Source: Endomychus coccineus
Lineage: Eukaryota; Arthropoda; Insecta; Coleoptera; Endomychidae
NCBI GenBank assembly: GCA_958510875.1
Contig: OY294067.1
Coordinates: 250,495,736-250,559,735, forward strand
DNA length: 64,000 bases
Direction: 5' to 3'
Part shown: one piece after another, positions 36,250-48,301 of the stretch
How positions within the stretch are numbered: position 1 is the first letter of the stretch
How the letters are laid out: each line of letters begins with the position of its first letter
Position numbers and translations under genes: made by a program
Notes under the pieces: model-generated
What the model saw: the letters and a program-made list of their open reading frames with translations, nothing else
The model's database searches: none
Told to the model about the DNA's origin: nothing

Positions 36250-37370
36250 ACATGCCTGGCGGCCTGACACATCACAGCACTACTGAGAGAATAACTTTTT
36301 CAGGATATCTTGATTTCGGGATTAATTCAGTCACATTAGCCTTCGCGCATGTCGCAGGACATTAGGCTTTGGAATAACTTTAGTACCCATCTTCATTGTA
36401 TTCGGATGTAAGCCGTCAAATCCTTTATTAACTCTATCTAGTAGATCTTCCCGGGGGACGATACAATTCATTCTTATGCGGCCCCAAGCTTCAAAGATAA
36501 AAAGTCATCGTCGTAATTCAGGGAGACCTGGCAGACCAACTCCATGGACCCAAACACCTCATCCACCTATTTCCAAGCATCTAAGTTTGTACAAATTATT
36601 CCAGCTAAGTGATCTGCGGCTCCATGTAAATAGTACCAGCATGAAAAAATATTGCTTAGGTGGTAAATTGAATAAGAGATTCGCTACCACCTTACTTAAC
36701 ATTTTCGAATATTTCCGTCCATTCAATATCCGTCATAAATATAGTAACATAAACATTATTCATTGTACATCAACAAAAAAAAACACATGACTTCTAAAAT
36801 TCTTCCTTTGTAGGACTGTAGCAAACTACTCCGAATGAATATTCTTTGCTTCGTCAGTCTAATTAATCATGGGTCTTCTCTTTTGAGTAATTATTCCACA
36901 TTATAAACGTAATGCTTGTACACATTATTTGTTCTATCAACGTCTGTTAATGTTGCTGAAGTCAAAGTCATCTATAAACGGGGCTCTCCAATTTTCATCG
37001 ATATATGCATTCTAGGTATATGAACATGATGCTTGAACAGATGGCATTTTTCTCTATTTACTGATTTCCTTGAATGAGTACCACTGTTTCTGAGTGGTCG
37101 ACAGATATCGTAAATTCGAAACGTTGATATAGGAGAATTTGATATTTTTTTGTGATATTCCGGGAAAATACTTATTCTGAGTATAGGGAACCTCTAACAA
37201 AATGATCATAAAATTTATAGTAGAATAGATGAAGAAATCAAATATTGGGGTGTTCTATTTGGAATAAGGAAGTAATTGTCAACTTCCGGAATAACCGGAA
37301 ATTCCAATAGGTTCACAGTAACATTTTTAGATCAGTAGCTATTCTGGTTCAACAGATACTTCTAATATTA
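36250..37370. other. non-coding
   Basis: The plus frame at 36476-36790 is open but matches nothing I recognise. Confidence 0.3.
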
Positions 37371-37379
37371 GACAGTGAA

Positions 37380-37860
37380 TAAATTTCCGTATGAAAGACA
37401 TTACCATTACAATGGATCTATGGTAATCTTTCAAGGCATCAAAATCCGGGACACTATCATGGTCGAAAATCCTTGCAATAATAATGACACCAGTGCTACC
37501 CTACCCTCCAGAGTATATTTATTTCGTGTGGAGAATGACAAGTGCCGAATTTATTGGGACTACTCATTCTTTATCATCAGGCAAAGACATGAATAATAAG
37601 CCTGATTGTGACTTTATGTAGTCTTCCCCAATCACGAGCAGAAAACGATAGTTTGCTTCAGGCTCGTACAGCTTGAAAAAGAGGAGGAAAAACAAACTAA
37701 ATATCGAAAACTACTAGTCGTAGTACGCTGACAATTCTGTGATGATAGTGGTTCTGATCATAGAGGACTCCGGTGTGACGAATTACTCTCGAATCTTAAG
37801 ATCATAACCGGCATACCGCCAGTTGCGCCTGCTCTAGACCCTCTGGAGATAGACGGCATG
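37380..37860 (+). repeat. diverged direct repeat, left copy
   Basis: Similar in the same direction to 39480-39860: both contain GAATGA-AAGTGCCGAATT, then a TACTCATTCTT block, then GCTTGAAA...GAGGAGGA, then CTTAAGATCAT. By eye around 65-75% alike. Could be old LTRs or segment duplications. Confidence 0.5.
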
Positions 37861-37869
37861 AAGTCATCC

Positions 37870-39290
37870 ATTTATTTCATATGGATGACTTGAGCTGGGT
37901 TGAGAGGAACTCACACCAGTCTCTGAAGGGTAGTGCAAGAGTACACGCAAGTCATTGGTATGTAGTTCGATATGTTCAAATGTGCACTGGTTCATCTCAG
38001 AAGTGGACGAAAAGAGGAATTAGAAGAAGACGCCCAGCTCATGGGAAGAAGCTTTCTCTTTACACCAGCTAGATGCCGGAAAGATGAACACCTTCCTACA
38101 AAGGCAACAGCGTCTACCTCACGAGGTGGTGAAGTTCTTGAAAACTCTCCACGGCAAGCATCAGCAGAAATTGCGGTAACTGTCAGGAAAAAACACGTTT
38201 CTGCTTGCCGTTCTGATCCTCTTTCTATAGTCGTAGTCGAGTGGAATTTGGAAGAGCTGACAGAACTCGACATGGACATGGACATGAACTGCAAAATAAT
38301 GCGTCGAACCTAAGAAAACGATAATAATATCTAATGTATTGAACAGCTGATACCACTATGGAGGATCCGCTTCACTATTATTTCTGGAGAGGCTAGAGTC
38401 CAAACAAAGCGAGTTATCTCCAAGAGCGTGTATTCCAAGGAAATTCTTCTCTTCTTCTGAGCACTCTATAACAGCTATATGCCGGAGAGACGCACTCATT
38501 CCCACAAGTACAACAGCGTAGCACTCAAGGGGTGGTGAAGCACAAGAACGCTCTCCACGGCACGTATCAGCGGAAAATCGGGCAGATCTGGTCATCAGAA
38601 TACAAGTTGCTCTTACTAACATGCTTGTGGTTATAATCCTTATCCACTCCTCTGGAGTAGTGAGCGTGTGCATTAGAAGAGCTGCGAGAACTCGACGTAA
38701 AGACAAATTGCATCCTAAATCGTCTGCCCCACGATTACACATTACACGACATGAGGGATGCCGTGGAATTCTGAGTTTATTGTGTTGACATAACAAAATC
38801 ATACTGGGTGGAGCCTGTAATATCAACAAGAGCTTGGATCCCTTTCTCCGCATGGTTTGCGATCATGCGTGTTCAGTTGAAGGAACGTTCCTCTTCAGGT
38901 GACCATCCACGACTGTCATCGAGAAGGAAACTCTCCGGCGAAAAGCCCAAATTGAAGCCGCAGAAACTAGCACACTTCTGCAGCTTCACACGGATTAGCC
39001 ACTACACGGGGTGTTCTACAAGAACATCGAAATCCTTGGCTTATCCAGAAGATTGGCAAGAGGGCAGAAGTTGGATACTAAGGGATCCTTTATGACTCAT
39101 CATGATGACGTTTTCAACACCTCAGTCCAAGGGAGCCGTGTAATGGGTATAGAGTTTGAAGACATCAGATGCAGGGCCTGAGACCATTATGCATCTGTTG
39201 TGAACGTTTCCGACATGCTTCCATTGCCTATAATCATAGAGACCCGGTGGAAGCCGTTATATTGTGATAATTTATCATTTTGATATAATG
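37870..39290. other. GC-richer stretch with internal repeats, unassigned
   Basis: Between the direct repeats. 38070-38170 and 38470-38590 are diverged copies (GCCGGA, ACAACAGCG, GGTGGTGAAG, CTCTCCACGGCA in order), so the stretch has its own internal duplication. Long frames exist on both strands but no domain is recognisable. Composition differs from the flanks, consistent with an old transposon body. Confidence 0.4.
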
Positions 39291-39333
39291 AAACTCTTCC
39301 ACCTTGTTTTTCAGCATTTATTTAAAACACTAA

Positions 39334-39422
39334 CGTGACTATAGTCTGTGGAACTAGCGTGTGATCATTGCAATCGGCTCGAAGATGACACGCTAGTTGT
39401 CGAAACTATAGTTAGTGTTACT
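39334..39422. repeat. imperfect palindrome with degraded hammerhead core
   Basis: Arms ACTAAC-TGACTATAGT... and ...GAAACTATAGTTAGTGTT. The plus strand has CTCGAAGA, a stem GACA/TGTC, then GAAACTATAG; one extra base breaks the CTGAAGA box. Confidence 0.5.
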
Positions 39423-39479
39423 ATAATATTAGTGATAAAAACCAAGTAAAAAGTATTTTATTATACCAATACGATATTG

Positions 39480-39860
39480 AATTCCTTGTAGAGAATGAGA
39501 AGTGCCGAATTCATTGCAACTTCCCATTCGCCACTCTCAGGCTACTCATTCTTATCCTAATGAACCTGATGTAGTCCTCGACCACCAGCGGAAAACGATA
39601 TCCACAATAGTTTTCTACTCCGGGTAGACCGAAAATCGCTTGAAAGGAGGAGGAGAAATGGACTAAATATTGAGAACTACTCTCCGAGTTCTGCAGACTC
39701 TATCCCGACTATTCTGTGTTGATGAGGGTTCTGAATTTAGGGGACCTCAGTGAAATGATACTACCGAACCTTAAGATCATATCAGCATGCCGTAAATTGG
39801 GAGAAAGCTGTTATCCTCCGTTCGTTGTGCCTACTCATGATTCAATTCTCGGACCCAATG
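39480..39860 (+). repeat. diverged direct repeat, right copy
   Basis: Partner of 37380-37860, about 2.1 kb downstream. Confidence 0.5.
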
Positions 39861-40077
39861 GACTTCTCACCTCACGGATATGAGGAGCGAACATTAGTTT
39901 TATCCAGCACGCTCGTTAGAATGGGTCGTAGCGTTAGAAACCAGAAATAGTAAATTCTAAATTTGAATGAAATAACTATTAAAAGTTCGAATTTCACTGA
40001 CGTAATAAATAAACGACAACAACATAGTAAGTTCTTCAAACAGATATAACAAAGTATTCAGTACTCTATAATATTTG

Positions 40078-40112
40078 CTTGAAGAAGCTATGGTATTAGC
40101 GAAACTATAGTT
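40078..40112 (+). ncRNA. hammerhead-like core, degraded
   Basis: CTTGAAGA (C3 changed), stem II GCTA/TAGC, then GAAACTATAGT. Same GAAACTATAG family as the PLE at 50.7-53.0 kb; no PLE coding remains around it. Confidence 0.45.
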
Positions 40113-40482
40113 TTGCTAGTTTTAATAGTTATTTTATTTGAGTTTAGCATAGATTTTCATCACGTTATGACTTATTCTTCTCAATAGTTATTTTTATAAT
40201 AAACATGAAGATGTAAGGATGCAAAATAAATGTTTCCAGAGCTACTTGAAGTGTGCTAGATGTTTCTCATATCAGCAAAGATGTAATCAACATGTTGAAG
40301 TTAAAATTTTGATAAAATGATCCTGCTAAACAATTGTTGTGCTAGAAACGATGGTTTTGTGTACACGAATTGATTACAACTAGTCGACTTCCAAGTTGTT
40401 ACAGCTAAGCATCATTGTCCTCGTAACCTGTTTGGTTGAATGACTAACATGGCCGCGGATATCTAGAAAATTGAATACTCAC

Positions 40483-41879
40483 TTTGAAAAATACTAATAA
40501 GTCAACATCAGCAAACAGACCTACTTTCAGTGCTAACTTTTTCTGGGATCTCATCATCATAACTATTAGCAGCTTTTTGGATTTCGTATCTAAAATGTAC
40601 CAGTTGGTTTCGTAAATAGCATTGCTCAGATTGTAATTCTGTAACGCAAATCAGAAAGTAATCAAACATCCAAGTAATCAATTGTATAATCAATTATATG
40701 AGATACAAGTCAAAGGATAGATGTATCGCTACCAAAATTTCATTGGGGTACTCGCAGATTATCATCTCATGTCTTCAGTTTCAGTAATCATTCTTCACTT
40801 TCAATGATGATGGTTTGGTATGAATATCCTGCATAGATGCCGGAAGAAGAAGTTTTTCGAAGTTGCCACTTGTCAAGTGGATTGAAGGTTAATTGCTCAG
40901 CAAATTATCATTCAACCTGTCTATAGAAGATGAATGAAGATGTATCCATTACAGTTTTGTATAGCATGAAATTAAAACTCGCTTTTATAGATTGAAAATA
41001 ACAAAAGTTGATTGCATCAATTGAATTGTATAAATGAGAACACGCGATGGATCTGCCGGAAAATTTCACGCCAACATTTTCCAACCAATAAAATGTGTAG
41101 TTTTTCTAGCGACACTATGGAAACCAAGGTATTTGTCGAAACGTTTTCTGCAGGGGTACCGTGAAGCGAATTATAGTAGAAATTGTTTGACTCAATAATA
41201 AAATGATTTTCTATCAATTGTAGTAACTCAAACTAAACGTAACATATTAGAATGTTAAGCCTTGAAATGATATTTCTGAGCAAGGTTTAAACTTCGAAAA
41301 ATCTATCAGTCAATATGGTACATTGTTTGATTTCTTACTGGAACATCTACTCATATATGGGGTAAATAATACGGTCCCTCTGTCACACTGTTTGTCAGGT
41401 ATTTATACTTTCAACAGAATGATTGTTCAGTAACAACACTAACTTCCTCTTTCTACTGATGAGCTCTATGACAAAGCAAAACAGTTCTCTAGAATTACTA
41501 GTTTGTAATGTTACTGATCGATCTAGACCAGAGAGACCTCATCATTAGTTGATACTTTGACTGAAGTAGAAACGTGTTTTGATGGCAACTAAATCAGTTA
41601 CACATTTATGGGGAAACTTACCTCTTCAGTGAGTATGTGAGCGAAAAAATATGTCAGAAAAAGTTGAGAAAAGAAATATGTGGATACAAAAATCCACAAT
41701 ATTGAGAAGAAATCGAATGCATCACGATTCTGAAACAAATTGAGAATAAGAACGTCAGCTTAGACGTGATTACTATATTTACCAGAAGAAAGTATGTTAT
41801 GGCAGCTATTTGACTGGAACGTATTAAGAAGTCGAAGAAGAATAAAGATGCCGTGAGTTCTTGCAACTCCTCAAATTTA
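40483..41879 (-). pseudogene. odorant receptor OR2, exons 2-4 only (41879-41783, 41729-41622, 40638-40483)
   Basis: Paralogue of OR1: the three exons have exactly the OR1 lengths (97, 108 and 156 nt), phases and splice sites (GTAAAT, GTAAGT and GTGAGT donors; TTCTAG, TTTCAG and TTACAG acceptors). The frame is open through all three (120 codons). Typical motifs: ELTASLFFFDFLIRSSQIAA, SQLFLTYFFAHILTEE, MMMRSQKKLALKVGLFADVD. No exon 1 is visible upstream; a dispersed repeat starts at 41937 and an LTR-like repeat at 42.7 kb. The last short exon was not found. Either the 5' half was lost or it lies far away. Named a pseudogene only because exon 1 is absent; the exons themselves are undamaged. Confidence 0.8.
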
Positions 41880-41936
41880 CTAGAATCATAAGATGAATTA
41901 ACTCAAATGATTTAAAAATATTTCATTTTCAAGTAT

Positions 41937-42240
41937 AGTGGAGTAAATCTGGCGAGAAAAAAGATAAGGTTTTACGATGCGTAGCGACACGGTGGAAAGT
42001 GTTTGTTAGGGTACCTATAACAACCCCCTGAAATTTCTGGTTCCCAAAATGGGTGCAACCCCCTTTTTTTTGGCCAAAAAGTTTCTTTTTTACATTTTTA
42101 AGGGTAGTTTAGCAAAAAAATATTAATATCTCCGGTTGTATTACAAATTAAGAAACCAAAGTAGAACCCTTCTATTGCCAATGTCCGAGGAGCTTCCGGT
42201 CCAAATTTCAAATTGATGCGACCTCCCCCCACCCCGTAAC
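41937..42240. repeat. dispersed repeat, inverse of 2119-2436
   Basis: Begins AGTGGAGTAAATCTGGC at 41937; shared ordered motifs with the inverse complement of 2119-2436, ending in a C-run. Confidence 0.65.
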
Positions 42241-42249
42241 AGATATATA

Positions 42250-42655
42250 CATACTCATATATGCAAGGAATCTTGCGTAACGACTAACTCGGTCATTTTT
42301 CAACCGATTTGGCTGAAATTTGAACTAAGGGTAGGCGTTATAGTTCCAAAACTATTCTGTAAATTTCAAATGAAAATAGAAAATAGTTTTCCAGAAATTC
42401 AACTTTAAGTCAATTTTTTAGTTATTTTTCAAATTAAAATATCTCATGTCATTTACATCCGATCTGGATCTGCTGTGCGGGAAAATGTAGGTATTCGCAT
42501 ATAGTTTTATGTCATGGAACTCATTTTTCAATTATTTTTTTCCGGCCTATATTGGCCATTTTATTTTCGGTATTAATATACAGTGCGAAATTTCGCAACT
42601 TTATACGAATATTGTGAGGCTCAGGAGTTGATAGCGCTTTAGGCTCTGGGATTTC
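42250..42655. other. unassigned, repeat-like
   Basis: Contains TCAACCGATTTGGCTGAAAT, a motif seen in many interspersed insect repeats. No coding. Confidence 0.3.
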
Positions 42656-42658
42656 AAT

Positions 42659-43858
42659 AAGTAACTGTCAAGAAAACCATAAATATGGGAATAATCATAT
42701 TAATAATAACCCAATCATAGGTTATATTATACCAAAGTGTGGGGAAAAATGTAGGCAATATTAATTTAAAAAGAAGGAATCACTATCAATTAAAATAAGT
42801 TGAAAATCTCCAATAATTCAAAAATTATAGAATACTAAATTCTGATTGGTCGAGACGAATTTCTAGTGTCAGGCTGGTAACAATGAGTACTTGTGTCAGT
42901 TTAACAACAATTAACTTGGCATTCTTGATATGAAAAGTAAGCACCTCATTGGTTAATTTTGAAAATGCTTGGCGTCGGTTTTGGAGGCCTATAAAAGGGT
43001 CTGAAAGTTAAGCCGAGTGGAGTTTTGCATTAATATCCAAGCAGAGACTGTGCTTCTCTGGCAACTCACCAAAATTTTCTAACCTAAGTTTATAAGAATA
43101 AACATCAGTGAACGCAAGTGTTCCAAACTTCGATAAATTCCAAGTAACCGAAGTTAATAAAAATTATTAAAAGTCAACGAGAGTTCCAAGTATCTAAACC
43201 AAGTAATAACCTCCAATTTATAAGAAGTATCCAACGATTGCCATTCTTCAATATAATTTCAATAAAGCATCGAAAAGTTTTATATCTTATCTAAAAGAAT
43301 AAAACAAAGTATTATCCACAGTTCCTGATTCTCAAGAAGGAGTAACCAAAATTAGTTACCTGTGATTATCGTGAAATAGCATAGTATTGTGTAAAAAGTG
43401 AATCAACGAAATTAAAAAGAAGTAAATTGAACATTGCCAACATTGTTAAACACACTTTTTGATAATATCTAAACGTAAGTTTGTTTATAATTTCTACATC
43501 ATATTATCGGTATCATCTGTAAAGTAAAAGGAAGATTGTTGATTATAACAGTATAAACAAATATTAGTTCTAAAAGTGATTTTAAGGTTATATCATAGAT
43601 CTTGTAAAACAATAAATTTAGTTACCGAGATAAAGAAGAGTCATAGAAATTAAATATTGTGAAATTCAAAGAGCATTGTGTTTAATTCCATATAAAATTA
43701 TTCTATAGATAAACTTCAAAAGTTCAAAAACTTCATAAACATTAATTCAAAGTTCAAATACAATCAAATTAAAAAGAAAGATAAAAAGCTAGCCGGTAGA
43801 ATCTCAAAAATTATAATTATCAAATAAATAAAAACTCATTAAGAGTTTTCTCAACAAT
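42659..43858 (+). repeat. LTR-like repeat, copy 2
   Basis: Second copy of 26711-27932, about 90% alike by eye. Here the TATA box is intact (TATAAAAG at 42990). It ends ...CTCAACA just before a (TA)n. No primer-binding site or coding follows, so it is a solo or truncated copy. Confidence 0.65.
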
Positions 43859-43870
43859 ATATATATATAT

Positions 43871-44036
43871 ATATTTGTATGTTTTCTTGGTATATTGGTT
43901 CGTATATATACTGATAATGAAATAAAAATTCTGTTTTGACGTTTCGACAACGTTTATTGTCGAAACGTCAAAACAGAATTTTTATTTCATTATCAGTATA
44001 TATACGAACCAATATACCAAGAAAACATACAAATAT
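43871..44036. repeat. near-perfect palindrome, 80-bp arms, 6-bp loop
   Basis: Left arm 43871-43950, loop CGTTTA, right arm 43957-44036; no mismatch found by eye. The inner arm end TTGTCGAAACGTC looks like the 3' half of a hammerhead/PLE terminus, so it may be two PLE tips joined head-to-head. Confidence 0.85.
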
Positions 44037-44083
44037 TACAAATGGTTCAAGAATATCAACAAAAGAAAAAAAAAAAAAAAAAG

Positions 44084-44138
<55 letters not shown>

Positions 44139-44139
44139 C

Positions 44140-46420
44140 CTACTACTTTCCGAGCGTCCGTACATTGACGGATTGCTATCTTCCAAGCGTCCGGTTCCTA
44201 CAGAGCGTCCGTATACGGACGCTTGGAAGTTTCCCCGTAGTAAATCATCCAAACTTGTTCGCTGAACCCGTTGGCAAAAATTTGTCTGGACGCTCAGACG
44301 ATAGTGCAACCTGTCGTTTTGTGTATTAAAAGTATACTGATAGTACAACGTGTCTGCCGTTAGAGGCGTTCGCTACAATTCCTGTGTATTAGTCAGGTGT
44401 ATGCAGTACTTTCAGCTTGTCGATTTGTAGGCGTCCTCGACGTCGAGGAGAAATGACAACGCCGTATTCTGATAGTTATTCAGCATTATTCTCATTCTTC
44501 TTGCATTTCAAACTGAGCGTAAGCAGTTGTTTTGATTGAGCAAGCTTATATAGGAATTCCAGTACCTGACTATGGTTATTACTAGATTATTTATCACTTA
44601 AACAGGGAGTAGCGTACATTACAGTAATTATAAAAAACGTTATTCCGATATTCATACTTAATAATTGATCGAACCTATGGTTAGCACCAAACTTATCATG
44701 TAGGCGTCACCACAAATTGATACGCTCTCTTCCACTTTACGCATTGATTGTTATTACAAAGATGCTTATTGACAAATATCTGATCTTTGAGGTATCTCGA
44801 ATAAGATTTATTACATCCACGGAATCTGTAAATTACGCTCATTCTTTGTTCTTTATAATTGTGCGGTTTTTGTTTCAGTTGATTTTTATTGTAATGTATT
44901 GTTGGACTTCTACAGAGTATCATCCTGACAGCGGAAACTCTTGAGGGATTCTGAAATGTCGATACTTAGAGCTGGTGTTTTTTCGAGAATAAACATATCG
45001 AACAGTTGAAATGAGTTGTTTACTAGCCGCATTAACATCAATTTTATATTGAATAGATAAACGCTTTCTTTTTCCGGAATCCGCATTCTCAATATAAAAG
45101 ACAAGTTTCAACTGAACCAAAATAATTACACACCCACCATATGATTTTTATTATTTGTAACGAATTGGAGAGGCGGCGCGTGGCGTGTTGGATGAGATCA
45201 GGGTGTACGTAGGGGTCAATAAACTTTGAGGTAATATCAATTCATCGTTATTCCCAACGACATTAATTCTGTGTCGTCTCACCATCGCAATTAAGAGATA
45301 ATTTTACGTAATATGCTTTCGTGTATTGCTGAAAAACCAAATGATAAATTCCGTAAAAGTAAACTTCTCTGCAACTTTAAGGTGTTCGATGATCGGCGAG
45401 TCCGTAAATATAGGTTTACGATAAATGATAATTGGATCATTTGGTTGAGATTATAAGTTAATTAATAGCGTAATTTTTCTTTAGTTTTAATCGAAAAAAA
45501 GAGTTGCAACATCTATATTGTGAATTAATCTAATTGAATATTTGTTGTAGAGTCTATTGAATTAAATTCGATCCCCAAATTTTTTTTAGTTCAAGCCGGT
45601 GAGAGCTAGGTTGATTTCTATCTTTATATTATTAATATTATTGCATTTTACGATGAAAGAACAGAATATTAGATTGGTCAAAATGTATAGATGCAGTAAT
45701 ATGTTATTATGTCCGATTCGCATAGTAGATTTAGAATCTGTGAGTGAATTTATCTATAAATGATATTTAAAGATTTAATTTCAATATTAATTTTTAGATT
45801 GATTTTAATTGTTTGTGTTCTAGAGTTGCTTTTTGTACTTTAAAATCATTTTCGGAAGAACAAGTTGTTCCATATCAAGCTAGTTAAATAGCTTATTATA
45901 TTTCTTCAGTTATTAATAAATTTTTTAATATTCCCTTATATATTGCCATCACCCTCATTTATACATTCCAACCGATTCCTACGACAAATCTACTGTATGC
46001 CCTCCTCCATTTTATTGAAGCTGTTGTGAATCAGGACAGCAGCTGTAATTCTGGAAAACAAAAAGGTCCCGAGTAGGAAATTCCCCAGTTATCCAAAAAA
46101 CGGCTATTCGGGGAGCTTATCGTGTGCCCGTTTCCTTTCCTCCATCTAGATAATGATAATGAGGCCCATAGGAATTAAATCATTACTGATTATGTTTTCT
46201 TTCATGCGAAAGGTGATCCATATCTAGATGTCTATATAGCATATCCGAAATTTCGTATGCCAAACAAAAAAATAAGAAAAATTCGTTTCAAATCAAGTCC
46301 GGAAATGTTTCAATAATTAAGAGCTACGGAGCTTTAAAGATGAAGACTGAAAGATGTTTTTCGTTTTATGACTCAGAAACTATAACATGCCAAGCTTTCA
46401 ATTTTGGTAGTTTGGCTTTA
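44140..46420. other. non-coding part of duplicated segment
   Basis: Rich in the decamer-like motif AGCGTCC/GGACGCT near 44154-44295. One minus frame (about 45120-44920, KLVFYIENADSGKRK) recurs in copy 2 (58903-58694) with a frame change; no domain recognised. Confidence 0.4.
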
Positions 46421-46429
46421 GTAATTATC

Positions 46430-47140
46430 GATGCAAAATTTTTTATGTGATAGGTACCGGTCGACGAAGCTTCTTAACAGTAGCGACGGTACGGGAAACT
46501 TGCAATACATTTTCTGCTTTATTTTGGATCGCATCATTTTATTTTATTTTGAAACTAATTATAGGTTATTGGGAAAATGTTGCTTCAAAAAAGTATTCTT
46601 ACATTTTTTTTTCAGAAAAAACATTTTCAAGGAAAATTTATTTGAAAATGGTGGAAATGGACCTTTTATAATTCCTCCTCACTTGAATGGTGAAACATAT
46701 TTCAATTTATTGGAGAAAACGACCTTACAGATCTAATAGTTAATGTACCATACGCAAATAGATCAGTAAGTTGGTTCATGCATGATGGAGCACCTCCTCA
46801 TTTTAGATTTACCCTCAAAAGAGGATAACGCCGTACAGTTGCGTGGCCTTTTCGTTTACCTGACTAACAATCCTCAGATTCTGTTCCATGGGGTTATTTA
46901 AATGTACTAGGTGCAAATTGAGAATGAGAAAAATCTTGAACAAATAGTAATAGAGCAATACGAGTTAATTTGGAATAAGGAAGGCTTATTTGAGAGAGAT
47001 CATCCATGAGGAATCGACTAGAAAGACGGACATTTCCAGCACATGTTATATTTGTTAATTTTTGCCATTTTATCTTGAATCGAGTTATATGGCATGAAGT
47101 ATGTTCTCGTGTAGCGGCCAAATGATAAATGCAATCCACT
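46430..47140 (+). pseudogene. Tc1/mariner-superfamily transposase remnant
   Basis: Degraded catalytic half. Reads GPFIIPPHLNGETYFNLLEN, (frameshift), SVSWFMHDGAPPHFRF, then RRTVAWPFRLPD and PWGYLNVL. This follows the family order: GP-LP--LNG--YL-FL, WF-HDGAPPHF (second Asp), VAWP-RSPDL-PLDFFLWG (third acidic residue). Stops replace part of the last motif. Copy in the second segment at 60200-60900. Confidence 0.75.
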
Positions 47141-47207
47141 CAAAATTTGTACACTATAAATAAGGAACTATCATACTTATCCAATTGAAATACTGTCAAG
47201 TACTTAG

Positions 47208-47238
47208 GACCTTTCAGCTACCAAGTAGCCATCATCAG
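47208..47238 (-). ncRNA. hammerhead-like core with 6-bp stem II
   Basis: CTGATGA, stem GGCTAC/GTAGCT with loop TTG, then GAAAGGTC. All core positions are kept. Lies just after the transposase remnant. Confidence 0.6.
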
Positions 47239-47877
47239 AGTAAACAGAACAGTATTGTTAGTGGATAAGAACGATTGTTTCTTATTTATAGTTTTATAGT
47301 GTGAACTCTTTCATTGCTTATCAGAAATTTTAACACAAATTATGGAATGATGCTCGAAACTTACTGACTTAAAAGTTCAAAGAGGTACGACCGTTTTTGA
47401 GTTATTGAGTAGTACGGATTGTCGAAATACTCGACACTTTTCGCTCTGTTTCGCGCGTCATTTGGAGCGCTAATCATCTGGCCGATTGCCGATTGTAGAG
47501 AGAAATATTATAACAACACGTTCACTACCGATCACACCAGAAGGTGCGGCACCCGATAAAGAGATAGCGCGTTCCGTCAATAGTCCAGGCATTTAAGGAG
47601 GAAAATTGACGATTTTTGACCGAATTTCCGCGAGGTCTAATTTTGGTCTATTCTATGTATTTCGACACGCTGAAAACGATGGGGTAGTTTAAATTTGCAT
47701 TAACCCTGTGCTCAAAAAGCTATGGCCATATTTTGGAAGCAAAAATGGCATTTTTTCAATTTTTTGCGTTTTGAGACAAAGCTTTGAGTTGTATGGAAAA
47801 ATGTTTGAACAAAAGTTTTTGGAAAAATTAATACGCGATTTTTGGCTCTGGTCCGAAATCGATTCGAGGTCGTGGGC

Positions 47878-48006
47878 CAAAAAACAAAAACTTTTTGACA
47901 TATACTCAATTTTTCAATGTGCTAAAAAACAGTGTAAATGGACCCTCACTCTGTTTTTTAGCACATTGAAAAATTGAGTATATGTCAACGAGTTTTTGTT
48001 TTTTTC
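47878..48006. repeat. inverted repeat, about 50-bp arms
   Basis: Arms 47878-47932 and 47951-48006 (shared CAATTTTTCAATGTGCTAAA), spacer about 18 bp. Lies in the part that copy 2 lacks. Confidence 0.75.
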
Positions 48007-48301
48007 ATATTCTGTTTCGGTGGAAACATAGTATTTTTATTTCTTTTCTTTCGGTTTCTGGTATGTTGACCTACCTCATTTTTCGGCGCCAAAAAAGGCC
48101 ATTTTGAAAATCTGTATTTTACGGATTTCAGACGAAATACTTAAGTTCTCGATCTAAAACATAACAAAGACATAACTTTGGCGCCATTTTGAAAATTTTG
48201 GACAGCTTAAAAATTCAAATTTTTTGGGGTTAGAAATTTTTCACGAAATTCAAATTCTACGTTCTTTAAGAGATTTTCATAGCGACTATTTTAAGTCCAA
48301 G

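Noticed and set aside
39334..39422. Functional hammerhead at the 39.3-kb palindrome
   Set aside because: The CTGANGA box is broken by an extra base (CTCGAAGA); likely a relic.
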